A stretch of 64,000 nt of DNA, taken from the NCBI RefSeq assembly GCF_003491325.1, contig NZ_CP022881.1, positions 1,240,001 to 1,304,000 on the forward strand, read 5' to 3'. The position numbers were made by a program, and so were the translations under genes. Positions 9,939 through 22,245 of the stretch are shown piece after piece (position 1 is the first letter of the stretch; each line of letters opens with the position of its first letter). Below the pieces are notes generated by a model. The model did not search any database. It was given only the letters and a program-made list of their open reading frames with translations, and was not told where the DNA came from. This DNA comes from Staphylococcus sp. M0911. Its GTDB lineage: Bacteria; Bacillota; Bacilli; Staphylococcales; Staphylococcaceae.

Positions 9939-9967
9939 TTGTGGCAAATAAAAATAACAGTTATAAT
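9939..9967 (+). promoter_or_regulatory. Candidate promoter for ccpN-yqfL
   Basis: TTGTGG (9939-9944), 17-base spacer, perfect TATAAT (9962-9967). It is divergent from and adjacent to the glyS promoter and leaves a leader of only about 25 bases before the ccpN start. Confidence 0.5.
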
Positions 9968-9997
9968 ATGTAATGTATATAAGAGGGGTGAGGACCT

Positions 9998-10621
9998 ATA
10001 GAATTAAATCAAAGACAAGAACAAATTATAGAAATCGTTAAGCAACATGGACCTATAACTGGTGAGCATATTGCTGATCAATTAAATTTAACACGGGCTA
10101 CATTACGACCTGACTTAGCTATTTTAACAATGTCTGGCTTTTTAGAAGCGCGTCCACGAGTTGGTTATTATTATTCAGGTAAATCAAAAAATAAAATTAT
10201 ACATGAACAATTAAGACAATATGTTGTTAAAGATTATATGTCTCAACCTGTTGTGGTTAAAGAAGATATGTCAGTCTACGACGCAATTTGTACTATATTT
10301 TTAGAAGACGCTGGAACATTATTTATTACAAATAAAGATAATGACTTTATCGGTGTTTGTTCTCGTAAAGACCTATTAAGAGCATCAATGATTGGAAATG
10401 ATATTCATACGATGCCCATAAGCGTCAATATGACTCGAATGCCAAATTTAACTTATCTTGAAGAAAGTGAACTAATAATCTATGCTGCGAATCAAATGAT
10501 AGATAAAGAAATAGATGCAATACCCATAGTTAGATTGAAAGATAATCAAAAATTCGAAGTGGTTGGTAGAATATCTAAAACGACAATCACAAAATTGTTT
10601 GTATCATTATTTAAAGAATAG
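9998..10621 (+). CDS. ccpN: CcpN-type transcriptional repressor with CBS domains (AUA start)
   Basis: Repressor of gluconeogenic genes in Bacillus (CcpN). The frame contains an N-terminal winged helix (RQEQIIEIVKQHGPITGEHIA...) and two CBS domains from about residue 75. It is blocked upstream by TGA at 9992-9994. The only codon that fits the family N-terminus (ELNQRQEQ) and the strong AGGGGTGAGG site is ATA at 9998-10000. The first conventional ATG, at 10130, would delete the whole DNA-binding domain and leave 163 residues. With AUA initiation it is 207 residues, close to Bacillus CcpN. Either a real non-canonical start, as known for infC (AUU), or a start-codon lesion. Followed 11 bases later by yqfL. 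Confidence 0.82.
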   Translation: MELNQRQEQIIEIVKQHGPITGEHIADQLNLTRATLRPDLAILTMSGFLEARPRVGYYYSGKSKNKIIHEQLRQYVVKDYMSQPVVVKEDMSVYDAICTIFLEDAGTLFITNKDNDFIGVCSRKDLLRASMIGNDIHTMPISVNMTRMPNLTYLEESELIIYAANQMIDKEIDAIPIVRLKDNQKFEVVGRISKTTITKLFVSLFKE

Positions 10622-10632
10622 GTGGTTAATAG

Positions 10633-11451
10633 ATGGATAATATAAATATTATTGTTGCTTCTGATTCAATCGGAGAAACAGCAGAATTAGTAGCTAGAGC
10701 CGGTGTTTCTCAATTTAATCCTAAGCAATGTAAACATGAATTTTTACGTTACCCATACATAGAATCCTTTGAAAATGTGGATGAAGTGATTCAAGTTGCT
10801 GAAGATACAGACGCAATAATTGTATATACTTTAGTTAAACCAGAAATCAAAAAATACATGGTGGCTAAAGTTAAAGAACATCAACTTAAGTCAGTTGATA
10901 TTATGGGGCCACTTATGGACTTATTATCAGGTTCAATAGAAGAAACACCATACTATGAACCAGGTATTGTGCATAGACTAGATGATGCTTATTTTAAGAA
11001 AATAGACGCTATAGAGTTTGCTGTTAAATATGATGATGGTAAAGACCCTAAAGGTTTACCAAAAGCCGATATTGTTTTATTAGGTATTTCAAGAACATCT
11101 AAAACACCTTTATCACAGTACTTAGCACATAAAAGTTATAAAGTGATGAATATACCGATTGTTCCAGAAGTGACGCCACCAGATGCATTGTTTGATATTG
11201 ATCCTTCAAAATGTATCGCTTTAAAAATTAGCGAAGAAAAATTAAATCGTATTCGTAAGGAAAGACTTAAACAATTAGGATTAGGCGACTCTGCGAGATA
11301 TGCTACAGAAACTAGAATTAAAGAGGAATTAGAATACTTTGAATCATTAGTAGAAAAAGTAGGTTGTCCAGTTATAGATGTAACTGATAAAGCAATAGAA
11401 GAAACAGCAAATGATATCATTTATTTTATCGAAAATAATCAAACAAAATAA
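10633..11451 (+). CDS. yqfL: Pyruvate, phosphate dikinase regulatory protein family (YqfL)
   Basis: DUF299/PPSR family: bifunctional ADP-dependent kinase/phosphorylase that switches pyruvate phosphate dikinase or PEP synthase. 272 residues. The family phosphate-binding loop [15 protein letters not shown] is present at about residue 150, and the N-terminal [16 protein letters not shown] signature is intact. In Bacillus the homologue YqfL modulates CcpN-dependent gluconeogenic control, and here too it directly follows ccpN. Confidence 0.93.
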   Translation: MDNINIIVASDSIGETAELVARAGVSQFNPKQCKHEFLRYPYIESFENVDEVIQVAEDTDAIIVYTLVKPEIKKYMVAKVKEHQLKSVDIMGPLMDLLSGSIEETPYYEPGIVHRLDDAYFKKIDAIEFAVKYDDGKDPKGLPKADIVLLGISRTSKTPLSQYLAHKSYKVMNIPIVPEVTPPDALFDIDPSKCIALKISEEKLNRIRKERLKQLGLGDSARYATETRIKEELEYFESLVEKVGCPVIDVTDKAIEETANDIIYFIENNQTK

Positions 11452-11480
11452 TTTCAATTAATGCATAAAAAAGGTATAAT
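11452..11480 (+). promoter_or_regulatory. Candidate promoter of the dnaG-rpoD operon
   Basis: TTTCAA (11452-11457), 17-base spacer, perfect TATAAT (11475-11480). The -35 is weak. Confidence 0.4.
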
Positions 11481-11511
11481 ATTAAGACTAATATGTCATA
11501 GGTGATCTAAT

Positions 11512-13320
11512 TTGCGTATAGAACAATCAGTTATAAATGAAATAAAAGATAAGACAGATATACTCGACTTGGTAAGTGAATATGTAAAGCTAGAAAAGAG
11601 AGGACGCAATTATATAGGTTTGTGTCCTTTTCATGATGAAAAAACACCTTCGTTCACAGTTTCTGAAGATAAACAAATATGTCATTGCTTCGGATGTAAA
11701 AAGGGTGGTAATGTATTTCAATTTACTCAAGAAATAAAGGATGTTTCATTTACAGAAGCAGTTAAAGAACTAGGGGAACGTGTTGATATTACGGTTGATG
11801 TTGGAAATAGCCAATATCAGAATACGAATACTCAAATTGCTTCAGAAGATTTGCAAATGATTGAAATGCATGAGCTAATGCAAGAATATTATCACTATGC
11901 ACTTATGAAAACAGTAGAAGGTGAGAAGGCACTTACTTATTTAAAAGAAAGAGATTTCCCAGAACAGCTGATCAAAGAAAGAGGGATAGGTTACGCACCT
12001 AATTCATCACATTTCTGTCATGATTTCTTAGAGAAAAAAGGATATGATATTGAATTAGCATATGAAGCTGGACTTTTATCTAGAAATGAAGAGAATTTTA
12101 GTTATTATGATCGCTTTAGAGATAGAATTATGTTCCCATTAAAAAATGCTCAAGGGCGAATTGTTGGATATTCTGCAAGGACGTATACCAACCAAGAACC
12201 TAAGTATTTAAATAGCCCGGAAACACCTATATTCCAAAAAAGAAAATTGTTATATAATCTCGACAAAGCACGTAAAAGCATTAGAAAAAATGACGAAATC
12301 ATATTACTTGAAGGTTTTATGGATGTTATAAAATCAGATCATGCTGGTTTAAAAACAGTAGTTGCTAGTTTGGGTACTCAACTTTCAAGCGAACATATTA
12401 CTTTTATTAAAAAATTAACGTCTAATATTACACTAATGTTTGATGGCGACTTTGCTGGTAGAGAAGCAACCTTAAAAACTGGTCAAACGCTATTAGAACA
12501 AGGGTTAAATGTATTCGTTGTGCAATTACCTTCAGATATGGACCCTGATGAATATGTTAGAAAGTATGGTAATGATGCGTTTCTAGACTTTGTACAAAAA
12601 GACAAAAAATCATTTGTAATGTTTAAAGTCAATACACATAAAGATGAATTTCAAAATAATGATCTAGCATATGAAAAATATCTGAAAGAAGTGACTCAAG
12701 ATATTGCTGCAATGACTTCGCCCATACTTCAGAAAAAAGTATTGCAAGACGTTGCAGAATTGTTTAAAGTAAGTTTTGAGACTTTAGACTATGAAGTGGG
12801 GTTACGTCAGCAATCTCAAGGCAATATCCCTTCGTATCCAGATGATGCATACGCATATGAAGGACAACCTCAACAAGTCATTCAATTTAACCAGTTGACT
12901 CGTCACGAAAAAGCTGAACGAGCACTCTTAAAACATTTCATGCAAGATAAAGATACATTCCTAAACTATCATCAACAGATAGAAGTAGATGACTTTACAA
13001 ATGCCTATTTCAAGCGTATATTTAATATTTTGCATGATTATTATTCGAATAACGATATGTATCAGCTCAGTTCTATGATTCAATACATTGATTCTGATGA
13101 TTTGAGAGAAGCGTTAATATCTTTAGACTCATATGTTTTAAATGAAGAACCATTTGAACATGAATTAGAAGATTACATCAACATATTGAATGAGAATAAA
13201 AATGAAGATTCACTAGAAGTCCTAAACCATAAACTGCGTGAAGCAACGAGAATAGGGGATATTGAACTTCAAAAGTATTACTTGCAATTAATAGTAAATA
13301 AAAACAAAAGTAGAATGTAA
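11512..13320 (+). CDS. dnaG: DNA primase
   Basis: Synthesises RNA primers at the replication fork. 602 residues from TTG 11512, preceded by AGGTGAT; no better ATG exists. The CHC2 zinc finger ligands C38, H41, C59 and C62 are present. The TOPRIM catalytic core follows (LLEGFMDV, then MFDGDFAG with the acidic pair). The C-terminal helicase-binding domain is Asn/Gln-rich and more divergent. It precedes rpoD in the usual macromolecular synthesis order, separated here by 334 bases. Confidence 0.97.
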   Translation: MRIEQSVINEIKDKTDILDLVSEYVKLEKRGRNYIGLCPFHDEKTPSFTVSEDKQICHCFGCKKGGNVFQFTQEIKDVSFTEAVKELGERVDITVDVGNSQYQNTNTQIASEDLQMIEMHELMQEYYHYALMKTVEGEKALTYLKERDFPEQLIKERGIGYAPNSSHFCHDFLEKKGYDIELAYEAGLLSRNEENFSYYDRFRDRIMFPLKNAQGRIVGYSARTYTNQEPKYLNSPETPIFQKRKLLYNLDKARKSIRKNDEIILLEGFMDVIKSDHAGLKTVVASLGTQLSSEHITFIKKLTSNITLMFDGDFAGREATLKTGQTLLEQGLNVFVVQLPSDMDPDEYVRKYGNDAFLDFVQKDKKSFVMFKVNTHKDEFQNNDLAYEKYLKEVTQDIAAMTSPILQKKVLQDVAELFKVSFETLDYEVGLRQQSQGNIPSYPDDAYAYEGQPQQVIQFNQLTRHEKAERALLKHFMQDKDTFLNYHQQIEVDDFTNAYFKRIFNILHDYYSNNDMYQLSSMIQYIDSDDLREALISLDSYVLNEEPFEHELEDYINILNENKNEDSLEVLNHKLREATRIGDIELQKYYLQLIVNKNKSRM

Positions 13321-14758
<1,438 letters not shown>

Positions 14759-14765
14759 TATATTT

Positions 14766-14800
14766 AGGCTGGGGCATAATGGTTGTCCCAGCCTTTATTT
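14766..14800 (+). terminator. Intrinsic terminator after rpoD
   Basis: AGGCTGGG (14766-14773) pairs with CCCAGCCT (14787-14794), then a T-rich tail. Confidence 0.88.
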
Positions 14801-14868
14801 CATTTATAATTGATATCATACATACAATCAATTATTTTAAATACTTGTAAAAAAGGGAGACCATTTTA

Positions 14869-15552
14869 ATGATTACGATAAATCATAGATTACGAACTGT
14901 ATCAGAATTTATTAAACCTGGGACACTTGCTGATATTGGTTCAGATCATGCTTATTTACCTATCTACGCTATTCAAACCAATTTAATATCGCAAGCAATC
15001 GCTGGTGAAGTTATTAAAGGTCCTTATGAAGCTGCAAGAAATAATGTCCAAGAATATGAACTAAGTAACCAAATTGATGTGCGACTTGGAGATGGTTTAG
15101 AGGTAATAAATCACCATGAACATATAGACAATATTACTATTTGTGGCATGGGAGGTCCTTTGATAGCTAAAATATTAAAAGAAGGACAACAAAAACTTCA
15201 ATCAAAACCTAGACTTATCCTCCAAAGTAATATACAAACACAAAGTTTAAGAACATTATTACAAGACATCAACTATCAAATTATTGATGAACGCATTATG
15301 GAAGAAAAAGGACATATTTATGAAATAGTTGTAGCTGAATATCAATCAAAGAGCTGCCATTATACTGAATTTGAACTTAAATTTGGCCCAGTATTACTAG
15401 AAAACAAAAATGAATGTTTTTATAATAAATGGGAAAGAGAATTACATGCGTTAGAAAAGATAAATCAACAACTTAATCCAGACATTCATCAACATCGATA
15501 TCAAGAGATTGAAGCAGAAATAGTAATGATTAAAGAGGTGCTTAAAAAATGA
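14869..15552 (+). CDS. trmK: tRNA (adenine(22)-N1)-methyltransferase
   Basis: SAM-dependent Rossmann-fold methyltransferase that forms m1A22 in tRNA. 227 residues. The SAM-binding motif I LADIGSDHAYLPI is at about residues 20-32, and the CGMGGPLIAKIL motif typical of TrmK follows near residue 95. AAGGGAG precedes ATG 14869. Overlaps the Nif3 gene by four bases (ATGA), as in the conserved rpoD-trmK-nif3 order. Confidence 0.94.
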   Translation: MITINHRLRTVSEFIKPGTLADIGSDHAYLPIYAIQTNLISQAIAGEVIKGPYEAARNNVQEYELSNQIDVRLGDGLEVINHHEHIDNITICGMGGPLIAKILKEGQQKLQSKPRLILQSNIQTQSLRTLLQDINYQIIDERIMEEKGHIYEIVVAEYQSKSCHYTEFELKFGPVLLENKNECFYNKWERELHALEKINQQLNPDIHQHRYQEIEAEIVMIKEVLKK

Positions 15553-16652
15553 AAATTAACGAATTAATGGCAATGTTAGATGAACATGTGCCTTTTAACA
15601 CTGCAGAATCATGGGATAACGTTGGGCTACTTATAGGTGATGAATCACAAGAAGTTACTGGGATTTTAACAGCCTTGGATTGTACGTTAGAAATCGTAGA
15701 ACAAGCAATAGATAAAAATATCAATACTATTATTAGTCACCACCCATTAATTTTTAAAGGTGTTCAATCAATTACTAATCAAGGCTATGGTGAAATAATC
15801 AGATTACTAATTCAAAATAATATCAATTTAATAGCAATGCATACGAATCTAGACGTTAATCCTAGAGGTGTCAATGCTATGTTAGCCACTAAAATTGGCC
15901 TAAAAAATACTAACTTGATTAATAAAGAACCTGAAAAATATTTCAAAGTTCAAACCTTTATCCCCGAAAGCCATGTCGAAACATTTAAACAACAACTTAA
16001 TGATATTGGATTAGCTAAAGAAGGTAATTATGAATACTGCTTCTTTGAAAGTAAAGGTCAAGGACAATTTAAACCTGTAGATGATGCCAATCCTTATTTA
16101 GGTGAAATCGGTGAAGTTGAATACGTAGATGAAGTGAAATTAGAGTTTATGATTTCATATTCACAACGACAATTAACTGAGAAAGCGATTCACCAATATC
16201 ATCCTTATGAAACCCCAGTTTATGATTTTATTGAATTATCAAAAGAAGGTTCATATGGTTTGGGTATTATTGGAGAATTAAACGAACCAATGAATATAGA
16301 TGATTTTGTTTCTTATGTTAAATCTCAATTACAAATTCCTAGTGTCCGATACGTTGGTTGTTCAAATACTACGATTAATAAAGTAGCAATGATTGGTGGT
16401 TCTGGTATTGGATTTGAATATGAAGCTTCACAATTAGGTGCAGACATATTTATAACTGGCGATATTAAACATCATGATGCACTTGATGCCAAAATTGCGG
16501 GCGTCAACTTATTAGATATCAATCATTATAGTGAATATGTGATGAAGGAAGGATTAAAACAATTACTAGAAGAGTGGTTAGTAGAAGAAAATGAAAGTAA
16601 TATCAAAATACTAGCGTCAGATATTAACACAGATCCATTCACATATATTTAA
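15549..16652 (+). CDS. Nif3-like dinuclear metal-centre protein (YqfO)
   Basis: NIF3/DUF34 family, 367 residues. The N-terminal half has the metal-ligand segment TIISHHPLIFKG; the C-terminal half has ITGDIKHHDALDAK, also metal-binding. Between them is the inserted cyclic domain found in the Gram-positive subgroup (about residues 130-230). Often annotated as a GTP cyclohydrolase I type 2 homologue, but that activity is not established for this family. Translationally coupled to trmK. Confidence 0.92.
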   Translation: MKINELMAMLDEHVPFNTAESWDNVGLLIGDESQEVTGILTALDCTLEIVEQAIDKNINTIISHHPLIFKGVQSITNQGYGEIIRLLIQNNINLIAMHTNLDVNPRGVNAMLATKIGLKNTNLINKEPEKYFKVQTFIPESHVETFKQQLNDIGLAKEGNYEYCFFESKGQGQFKPVDDANPYLGEIGEVEYVDEVKLEFMISYSQRQLTEKAIHQYHPYETPVYDFIELSKEGSYGLGIIGELNEPMNIDDFVSYVKSQLQIPSVRYVGCSNTTINKVAMIGGSGIGFEYEASQLGADIFITGDIKHHDALDAKIAGVNLLDINHYSEYVMKEGLKQLLEEWLVEENESNIKILASDINTDPFTYI

Positions 16653-16718
16653 TATATCGTTATATTTTTGATAAACATTAATTTAAACGAATATATCCGA
16701 TATCAAAGGTGAATTATA

Positions 16719-16747
16719 TTTAAAAACACTATCAATTACTTTATAAT
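16719..16747 (+). promoter_or_regulatory. Candidate cshB-nfo promoter
   Basis: TTTAAA (16719-16724), 17-base spacer, TATAAT (16742-16747), 32 bases before the cshB ATG. Confidence 0.5.
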
Positions 16748-16778
16748 AGTAAAGATGAACTTATAAGGAGGCCATACA

Positions 16779-18122
16779 ATGGCAAAACATCCATTTGAAC
16801 ACTTCGGTTTAAACTCTAGTATGATCGAAGCTGTAAAAGATTTAAGATTTGAGAAACCAACTGAAATTCAAAATAGAATTATTCCTAGAATATTAAAAGG
16901 AACTAACATCATTGGACAATCACAAACAGGTACAGGTAAATCCCATTCATTTTTATTACCATTAGTTAATGAAATTGATACTGAAATTCATGAACCTCAA
17001 GCAATCGTTGTTGCACCTACAAGAGAACTAGCGCAACAACTTTATCAAGCAGCTAACCATTTAAGTAGTTTTAAAGAAGGTGTCAATGCCAAATTATTTA
17101 TCGGTGGTACAGATATTGAAAAAGACAGACAACGTTGCAATCAACAACCACAATTAGTCATTGGTACACCAACAAGAATCAATGATTTATCTAAAAGTGG
17201 GCATTTACACACACATTTAGCCTCATATTTAATCATAGATGAAGCTGATTTAATGATAGATTTAGGTTTAATAGAAGATGTAGACTATATTGCATCACGA
17301 TTAGAAGAACATTCAAATATAGCTGTATTCAGTGCAACAATCCCTAAATCTTTACAGCCATTTTTAAATAAATATTTAGAACAACCTGATTTTGTAGAAG
17401 TAGATAACCAATCACAAAATAAAAAGAATATCGAATTTTATTTAATTCCTACTAAAGGAACTGCAAAAGTTGAAAAAACACTTAAATTAATTGATATATT
17501 GAACCCTTATTTATGTATCATTTTCTGTAATAGTAGAGATAGTGCCGATGAATTAGCACGTACACTCAATGAGGCCGGTATCAAAGTAGGTATGATTCAT
17601 GGTGGATTAACTCCTCGTGAACGTAAGCAACAAATGAAACGTATTAGAAATCTTGACTTCCAATTTGTGATTGCAAGTGATTTAGCATCAAGAGGTATCG
17701 ATATTGAGGGTGTAAGTCATGTCATCAATTTCGATGTACCAAATGATATCGATTTCTTTACTCATAGAGTAGGTCGAACTGGTCGAGGAAACTATCGTGG
17801 TGTTGCAATCACATTATATAGTCCAGATGAAGAGGATAATATTTCTGCAATTGAAGATAGAGGTTATGTCTTTGAAAATGTGGATATTAAGAACGATGAG
17901 CTTACGCCTATCAAAGCACACAATACTAGACGTACTAGACAACATAAAGACGACCATCTAACAAATGAGGTTAAAAATAAAGTACGTAGTAAAACAAAAC
18001 GCAAAGTTAAACCAGGTTATAAAAAGAAATTTAAACAAGAAGTTGAAAGAATGAAGCGACAAGAACGTAAACAATTTAGTAAACGTCAAAACCGTCAAAA
18101 TAGAAAGAGTAGAAAAGGATAG
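16779..18122 (+). CDS. cshB: DEAD-box ATP-dependent RNA helicase CshB
   Basis: RNA helicase linked to cold growth and RNA turnover. 447 residues. Q motif PTEIQ, motif I SQTGTGKS (residues 48-55), Ia PTRELA, II DEAD, III SAT, V ASRGIDIEGV and VI HRVGRTGRG are all present. The last 60 or so residues are highly basic (KSRKG-type Lys/Arg tail), an RNA-binding extension typical of CshB. AAGGAGG precedes ATG 16779; nfo follows 9 bases after the stop. Confidence 0.95.
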   Translation: MAKHPFEHFGLNSSMIEAVKDLRFEKPTEIQNRIIPRILKGTNIIGQSQTGTGKSHSFLLPLVNEIDTEIHEPQAIVVAPTRELAQQLYQAANHLSSFKEGVNAKLFIGGTDIEKDRQRCNQQPQLVIGTPTRINDLSKSGHLHTHLASYLIIDEADLMIDLGLIEDVDYIASRLEEHSNIAVFSATIPKSLQPFLNKYLEQPDFVEVDNQSQNKKNIEFYLIPTKGTAKVEKTLKLIDILNPYLCIIFCNSRDSADELARTLNEAGIKVGMIHGGLTPRERKQQMKRIRNLDFQFVIASDLASRGIDIEGVSHVINFDVPNDIDFFTHRVGRTGRGNYRGVAITLYSPDEEDNISAIEDRGYVFENVDIKNDELTPIKAHNTRRTRQHKDDHLTNEVKNKVRSKTKRKVKPGYKKKFKQEVERMKRQERKQFSKRQNRQNRKSRKG

Positions 18123-18131
18123 GTGAAGTAA

Positions 18132-19022
<891 letters not shown>

Positions 19023-19027
19023 ATATC

Positions 19028-19065
19028 TAAACTGGCGTTACAGATTATTCTGTAGCGCCAGTTTA
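19028..19065. terminator. Long perfect hairpin after nfo
   Basis: TAAACTGGCGTTACAGA (19028-19044) pairs over 17 bases with 19049-19065 (one G-T), loop TTAT. The T tail is weak on both strands, so it may act as a terminator or 3'-end stabiliser. Confidence 0.7.
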
Positions 19066-19128
19066 GTCGTAAACATTACTATTTACATTAGGTATATCAA
19101 GATGTATAGTATAAAATGAGGTGAAAAA

Positions 19129-19899
19129 ATGACAACACCAGTATTTGAACTCAAAAACATTGATTATTATTTTGATCATAAACAAGTACTTGAAAATATA
19201 AATATTAAAATTAATAAAGGCGAGTTTTTAGCAATAGTAGGCCCAAATGGTGCCGGAAAATCCACTCTTTTAAAAATCATTTTAGGTTTATTACCTTTAC
19301 AATCTGGAGAAATCTTTATTGATGGACATCCAATAAAAAATAATAAATCTTCGTTGAAAATTAGTTATGTTTCACAAAAGGCTTCTTCATTTACTGCCGG
19401 TTTTCCAGCAAGCGTTAAAGAAGTGGTTCTTAGTGGACTAACTAAAACAAAAAAACTCTTCCAACGTTTTAACCAAAATGATGTAAAACAAGTTGAACAT
19501 GTATTAGAACGATTGAATATTTCACATTTAATTCATAAAAATATTGCAGAGCTATCAGGTGGTCAACAACAGCGTGTTCTCATTGCACGTGCTTTAATTT
19601 CTAATCCTAGTGTGTTGGTTTTGGATGAACCTACTAATGGAATTGATGCTAAACACGTAAATGAGTTTTATGAAACACTAGATCGCTTAAAAAAAGAAGG
19701 CATCACTATAATTTTAGTCACTCATGATATTGGTGTAGTTGCTGATACAGCTACTGAAGTGGCATGTTTAAATAAACATTTGCATTTTCATGGTACAACA
19801 GAAGATTTTAAATCTCTGGACGAAGTTGAAATTTCTAAAATATATGGTCATCCGATTCAATTTGTTGATCATCAACACAATAGAGAATGTTGTAATTAA
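19129..19899 (+). CDS. znuC: Zinc/manganese-type ABC transporter ATP-binding protein
   Basis: ATPase subunit of a metal importer, 256 residues. Walker A GPNGAGKST (about residue 38), signature LSGGQQQR and Walker B VLVLDEPT are intact, followed by the switch His in LVTHD. GAGGTG precedes ATG 19129. First gene of an operon with a permease and a Fur-family regulator, so zinc is the most likely substrate. No separate binding-protein gene is present here. Confidence 0.9.
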   Translation: MTTPVFELKNIDYYFDHKQVLENINIKINKGEFLAIVGPNGAGKSTLLKIILGLLPLQSGEIFIDGHPIKNNKSSLKISYVSQKASSFTAGFPASVKEVVLSGLTKTKKLFQRFNQNDVKQVEHVLERLNISHLIHKNIAELSGGQQQRVLIARALISNPSVLVLDEPTNGIDAKHVNEFYETLDRLKKEGITIILVTHDIGVVADTATEVACLNKHLHFHGTTEDFKSLDEVEISKIYGHPIQFVDHQHNRECCN

Positions 19900-19954
19900 T
19901 ATTAGTTTTACTATCTATATATCTAATCAGAAATAATTTTGAGGAGTGTAACTC

Positions 19955-20815
19955 ATGATAGATGCATTATTAAATTTTGATTTTATGAGATACTCCTTAA
20001 TTAGTGGTATCTTAATAGGTTTTATTGCACCTTTAATTGGTGCTTTTATAGTAGTACGAAGGCTTTCACTAATTGCTGATGCTTTGAGCCATGTTACATT
20101 AGGTGGAATATCATTTGGCATGTTTGTGATTACAGTAATACCTGCATTAACTTTAATTAACCCAATGTGGTTTGGTATATTATTTGCTATTATAGGTGCA
20201 TTATTAATTGAAAAATTGCGCACATCTTATACAAATTATCAGGAAATCGCAATTCCAATTATTATGAGTGCAGGTATCGCATTAAGTGCTATTTTTATCT
20301 CATTGGCTGATGGATTTAACCAAGAAATTGTAGGCTTATTATTTGGCTCTATCAGTGCAGTAAACTTAAGTGATTTAACAACTATCATTTTCATTACTAT
20401 TTTAGTATTATTATTTATTTCATTATTTTACAAAGAATTATTTATTTTATCTTTCGATGAAGAATATAGTAAAGTGATAGATATTCCAAAATGGATCCAG
20501 TTTTTATTTATTGTCGTAGTTGCAATGGTTATTTCTGCGTCTATGAGAGTAGTTGGAATATTATTAGTCAGTGCTTTAATCACATTACCTGTAGCAATTG
20601 CAATGCGTTGGACTAAAGGATTTAAACAATTAATTGTACTAAGTATTATTATTGGTGAACTTTCAGTCATATTAGGACTTGTTGTAGCTTTTTATATCAA
20701 TATTTCGCCTGGTGGCGTGATTGTAGTACTATTAGTCATTATGCTAATGATAACGATGACTTATCAAAAATTAAAATCAAAGTCACAAAAGGGAGATCGT
20801 AAATATGAATACTAG
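19955..20815 (+). CDS. znuB: Zinc ABC transporter permease
   Basis: Integral membrane subunit of the ABC-3 metal permease family, 286 residues and about eight or nine hydrophobic helices. Family landmarks: [19 protein letters not shown] in the first third and [19 protein letters not shown] in the last third. Its 3' end overlaps zur by 11 bases, coupling synthesis of transporter and regulator. A good GAGGAGTG site precedes ATG 19955. Confidence 0.92.
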   Translation: MIDALLNFDFMRYSLISGILIGFIAPLIGAFIVVRRLSLIADALSHVTLGGISFGMFVITVIPALTLINPMWFGILFAIIGALLIEKLRTSYTNYQEIAIPIIMSAGIALSAIFISLADGFNQEIVGLLFGSISAVNLSDLTTIIFITILVLLFISLFYKELFILSFDEEYSKVIDIPKWIQFLFIVVVAMVISASMRVVGILLVSALITLPVAIAMRWTKGFKQLIVLSIIIGELSVILGLVVAFYINISPGGVIVVLLVIMLMITMTYQKLKSKSQKGDRKYEY

Positions 20816-21224
20816 TGATGCAATTAAAATTTTAAAAGAAAACGGTTTGAAATATACAGATAAACGTAACGATATGCTCAATATTTTTGTTAAAGAAGAT
20901 AAATACATTAACGCTAAATATATACAACAAGTAATGGATAAAGATTATCCAGGTATTTCATTTGATACTATTTATCGAAATCTTCATTTATTTAAAGATT
21001 TAGCCATTATTGAAAGTACTGAATTAGATGGCGAAATGAAGTTTAGAATTGCTTGTACTAATCATCACCATCATCACTTTATCTGTGAAAAATGTGGTGA
21101 TACAAAAGTCATCGACTTTTGTCCAATTGATCAAGTAAAACAATATTTACCGAATGTCGATATTCATACACATAAACTTGAAGTTTATGGTATTTGTGAA
21201 AAATGTCAAAAGATAGCTAAATAA
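20805..21224 (+). CDS. zur: Fur-family zinc uptake regulator
   Basis: Metal-responsive repressor, 139 residues. An N-terminal winged helix ([13 protein letters not shown]) is followed by a dimerisation domain with a His-rich segment ([18 protein letters not shown]) and two CxxC pairs (CEKC at about residue 92 and CEKC near the C-terminus) for structural zinc. Position in the znuCB operon argues for Zur rather than Fur or PerR. I did not find a convincing Zur box upstream of znuC. Confidence 0.9.
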   Translation: MNTSDAIKILKENGLKYTDKRNDMLNIFVKEDKYINAKYIQQVMDKDYPGISFDTIYRNLHLFKDLAIIESTELDGEMKFRIACTNHHHHHFICEKCGDTKVIDFCPIDQVKQYLPNVDIHTHKLEVYGICEKCQKIAK

Positions 21225-21240
21225 ATGATATCTTAATTTT

Positions 21241-21296
21241 AAGATGGAATGACAAATGGGCTAAAGAGTTAAGTCTAAGTGATTCCATCTTTTTAT
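21241..21296 (+). terminator. Terminator after zur
   Basis: AAGATGGAAT (21241-21250) pairs with ATTCCATCTT (21282-21291) and is followed by Ts. The 5' arm can alternatively pair with ATCTTAA at 21230-21236. Confidence 0.75.
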
Positions 21297-21454
21297 TTAA
21301 TGTGAAAGTACACAAATTTTCTCAAAAAGTATACTCCATTAGTATGAAATAGATTAATATGTCTGTTTTATTCCGGTTTAATGTTTAAATAAAGCTATTT
21401 TGAGATATATAATAATTGTAAAGATAATTAGTAGCACATAAGTAAGCACATTTA

Positions 21455-21483
21455 TTGTCGAAAATGTGACTGCTTGTTATGAT
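21455..21483 (+). promoter_or_regulatory. sodA promoter with extended -10
   Basis: TTGTCG (21455-21460), 17-base spacer, TGTTATGAT extended -10 (21475-21483), 33 bases before the sodA ATG. Confidence 0.7.
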
Positions 21484-21516
21484 AAAATTACAGACATTTT
21501 AGGAGGATGATTATTT

Positions 21517-22116
21517 ATGGCATTTGAATTACCAAAATTACCATATGCATTTGACGCATTAGAACCACACATCGATAAAGAAACTATGGAGATTCACCAT
21601 GATAAACACCACAACACTTATGTAACAAAATTAAACGCAGCAGTAGAAGGTACTGACTTAGAAGCTAAATCAATTGAAGAAATTGTAGCTAACTTAGATA
21701 GTGTACCTTCAGATATTCAAACTGCAGTTAGAAATAACGGTGGCGGTCACTTAAACCACTCATTATTCTGGGAATTATTAACACCTAATTCAGAAGAAAA
21801 AGGTGAAGTAGTAGATAAAATTAAAGAACAATGGGGTTCTTTAGATGAATTCAAAAAAGAATTCGCTGACAAAGCTGCAGCTCGCTTTGGCTCAGGTTGG
21901 GCTTGGTTAGTTGTTAATAATGGTCAATTAGAAATCGTTACAACTCCAAACCAAGATAACCCATTAACTGAAGGTAAAACACCTATCCTAGGCTTAGATG
22001 TTTGGGAACATGCTTATTACCTTAAATATCAAAACAAACGTCCAGATTATATCAGTGCTTTCTGGAATGTTGTTAACTGGGAAAAAGTTGACGAATTATA
22101 CAACGCTGCTAAATAA
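21517..22116 (+). CDS. sodA: Superoxide dismutase (Mn/Fe family)
   Basis: Detoxifies superoxide in the cytosol. 199 residues, normal length. Metal ligands are visible: His27 in EIHHDKHH, a second His in [11 protein letters not shown], and Asp/His in [15 protein letters not shown]. Staphylococcal SodA is manganese-type; sequence alone does not settle Mn versus Fe. AGGAGGATG lies upstream. Own promoter and terminator, so monocistronic. Confidence 0.97.
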   Translation: MAFELPKLPYAFDALEPHIDKETMEIHHDKHHNTYVTKLNAAVEGTDLEAKSIEEIVANLDSVPSDIQTAVRNNGGGHLNHSLFWELLTPNSEEKGEVVDKIKEQWGSLDEFKKEFADKAAARFGSGWAWLVVNNGQLEIVTTPNQDNPLTEGKTPILGLDVWEHAYYLKYQNKRPDYISAFWNVVNWEKVDELYNAAK

Positions 22117-22133
22117 TTTAACAGTATTTTATC

Positions 22134-22172
22134 GAGTCTGGAACTTTAATAGTTTTCCAGACTCTTTTTTTT
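22134..22172 (+). terminator. Intrinsic terminator after sodA
   Basis: GAGTCTGGAA (22134-22143) pairs with TTCCAGACTC (22155-22164), followed by eight T. Confidence 0.93.
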
Positions 22173-22245
22173 ATCAAAATGATAGAAAAATTTTTGATTT
22201 TCATATATCATTTTAAAGAGATACTTTGAATAGAGGTAGGTTGTT

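Noticed and set aside
19066..19128. Zur box before znuC
   Set aside because: CGTAAACATTAC-like sequence lacks the extended palindrome expected of a staphylococcal Zur site.
21059..21075. CATCACCATCATCAC repeat in zur
   Set aside because: It encodes the natural His-rich metal-binding segment of a Fur-family protein; not a tag or a repeat array.
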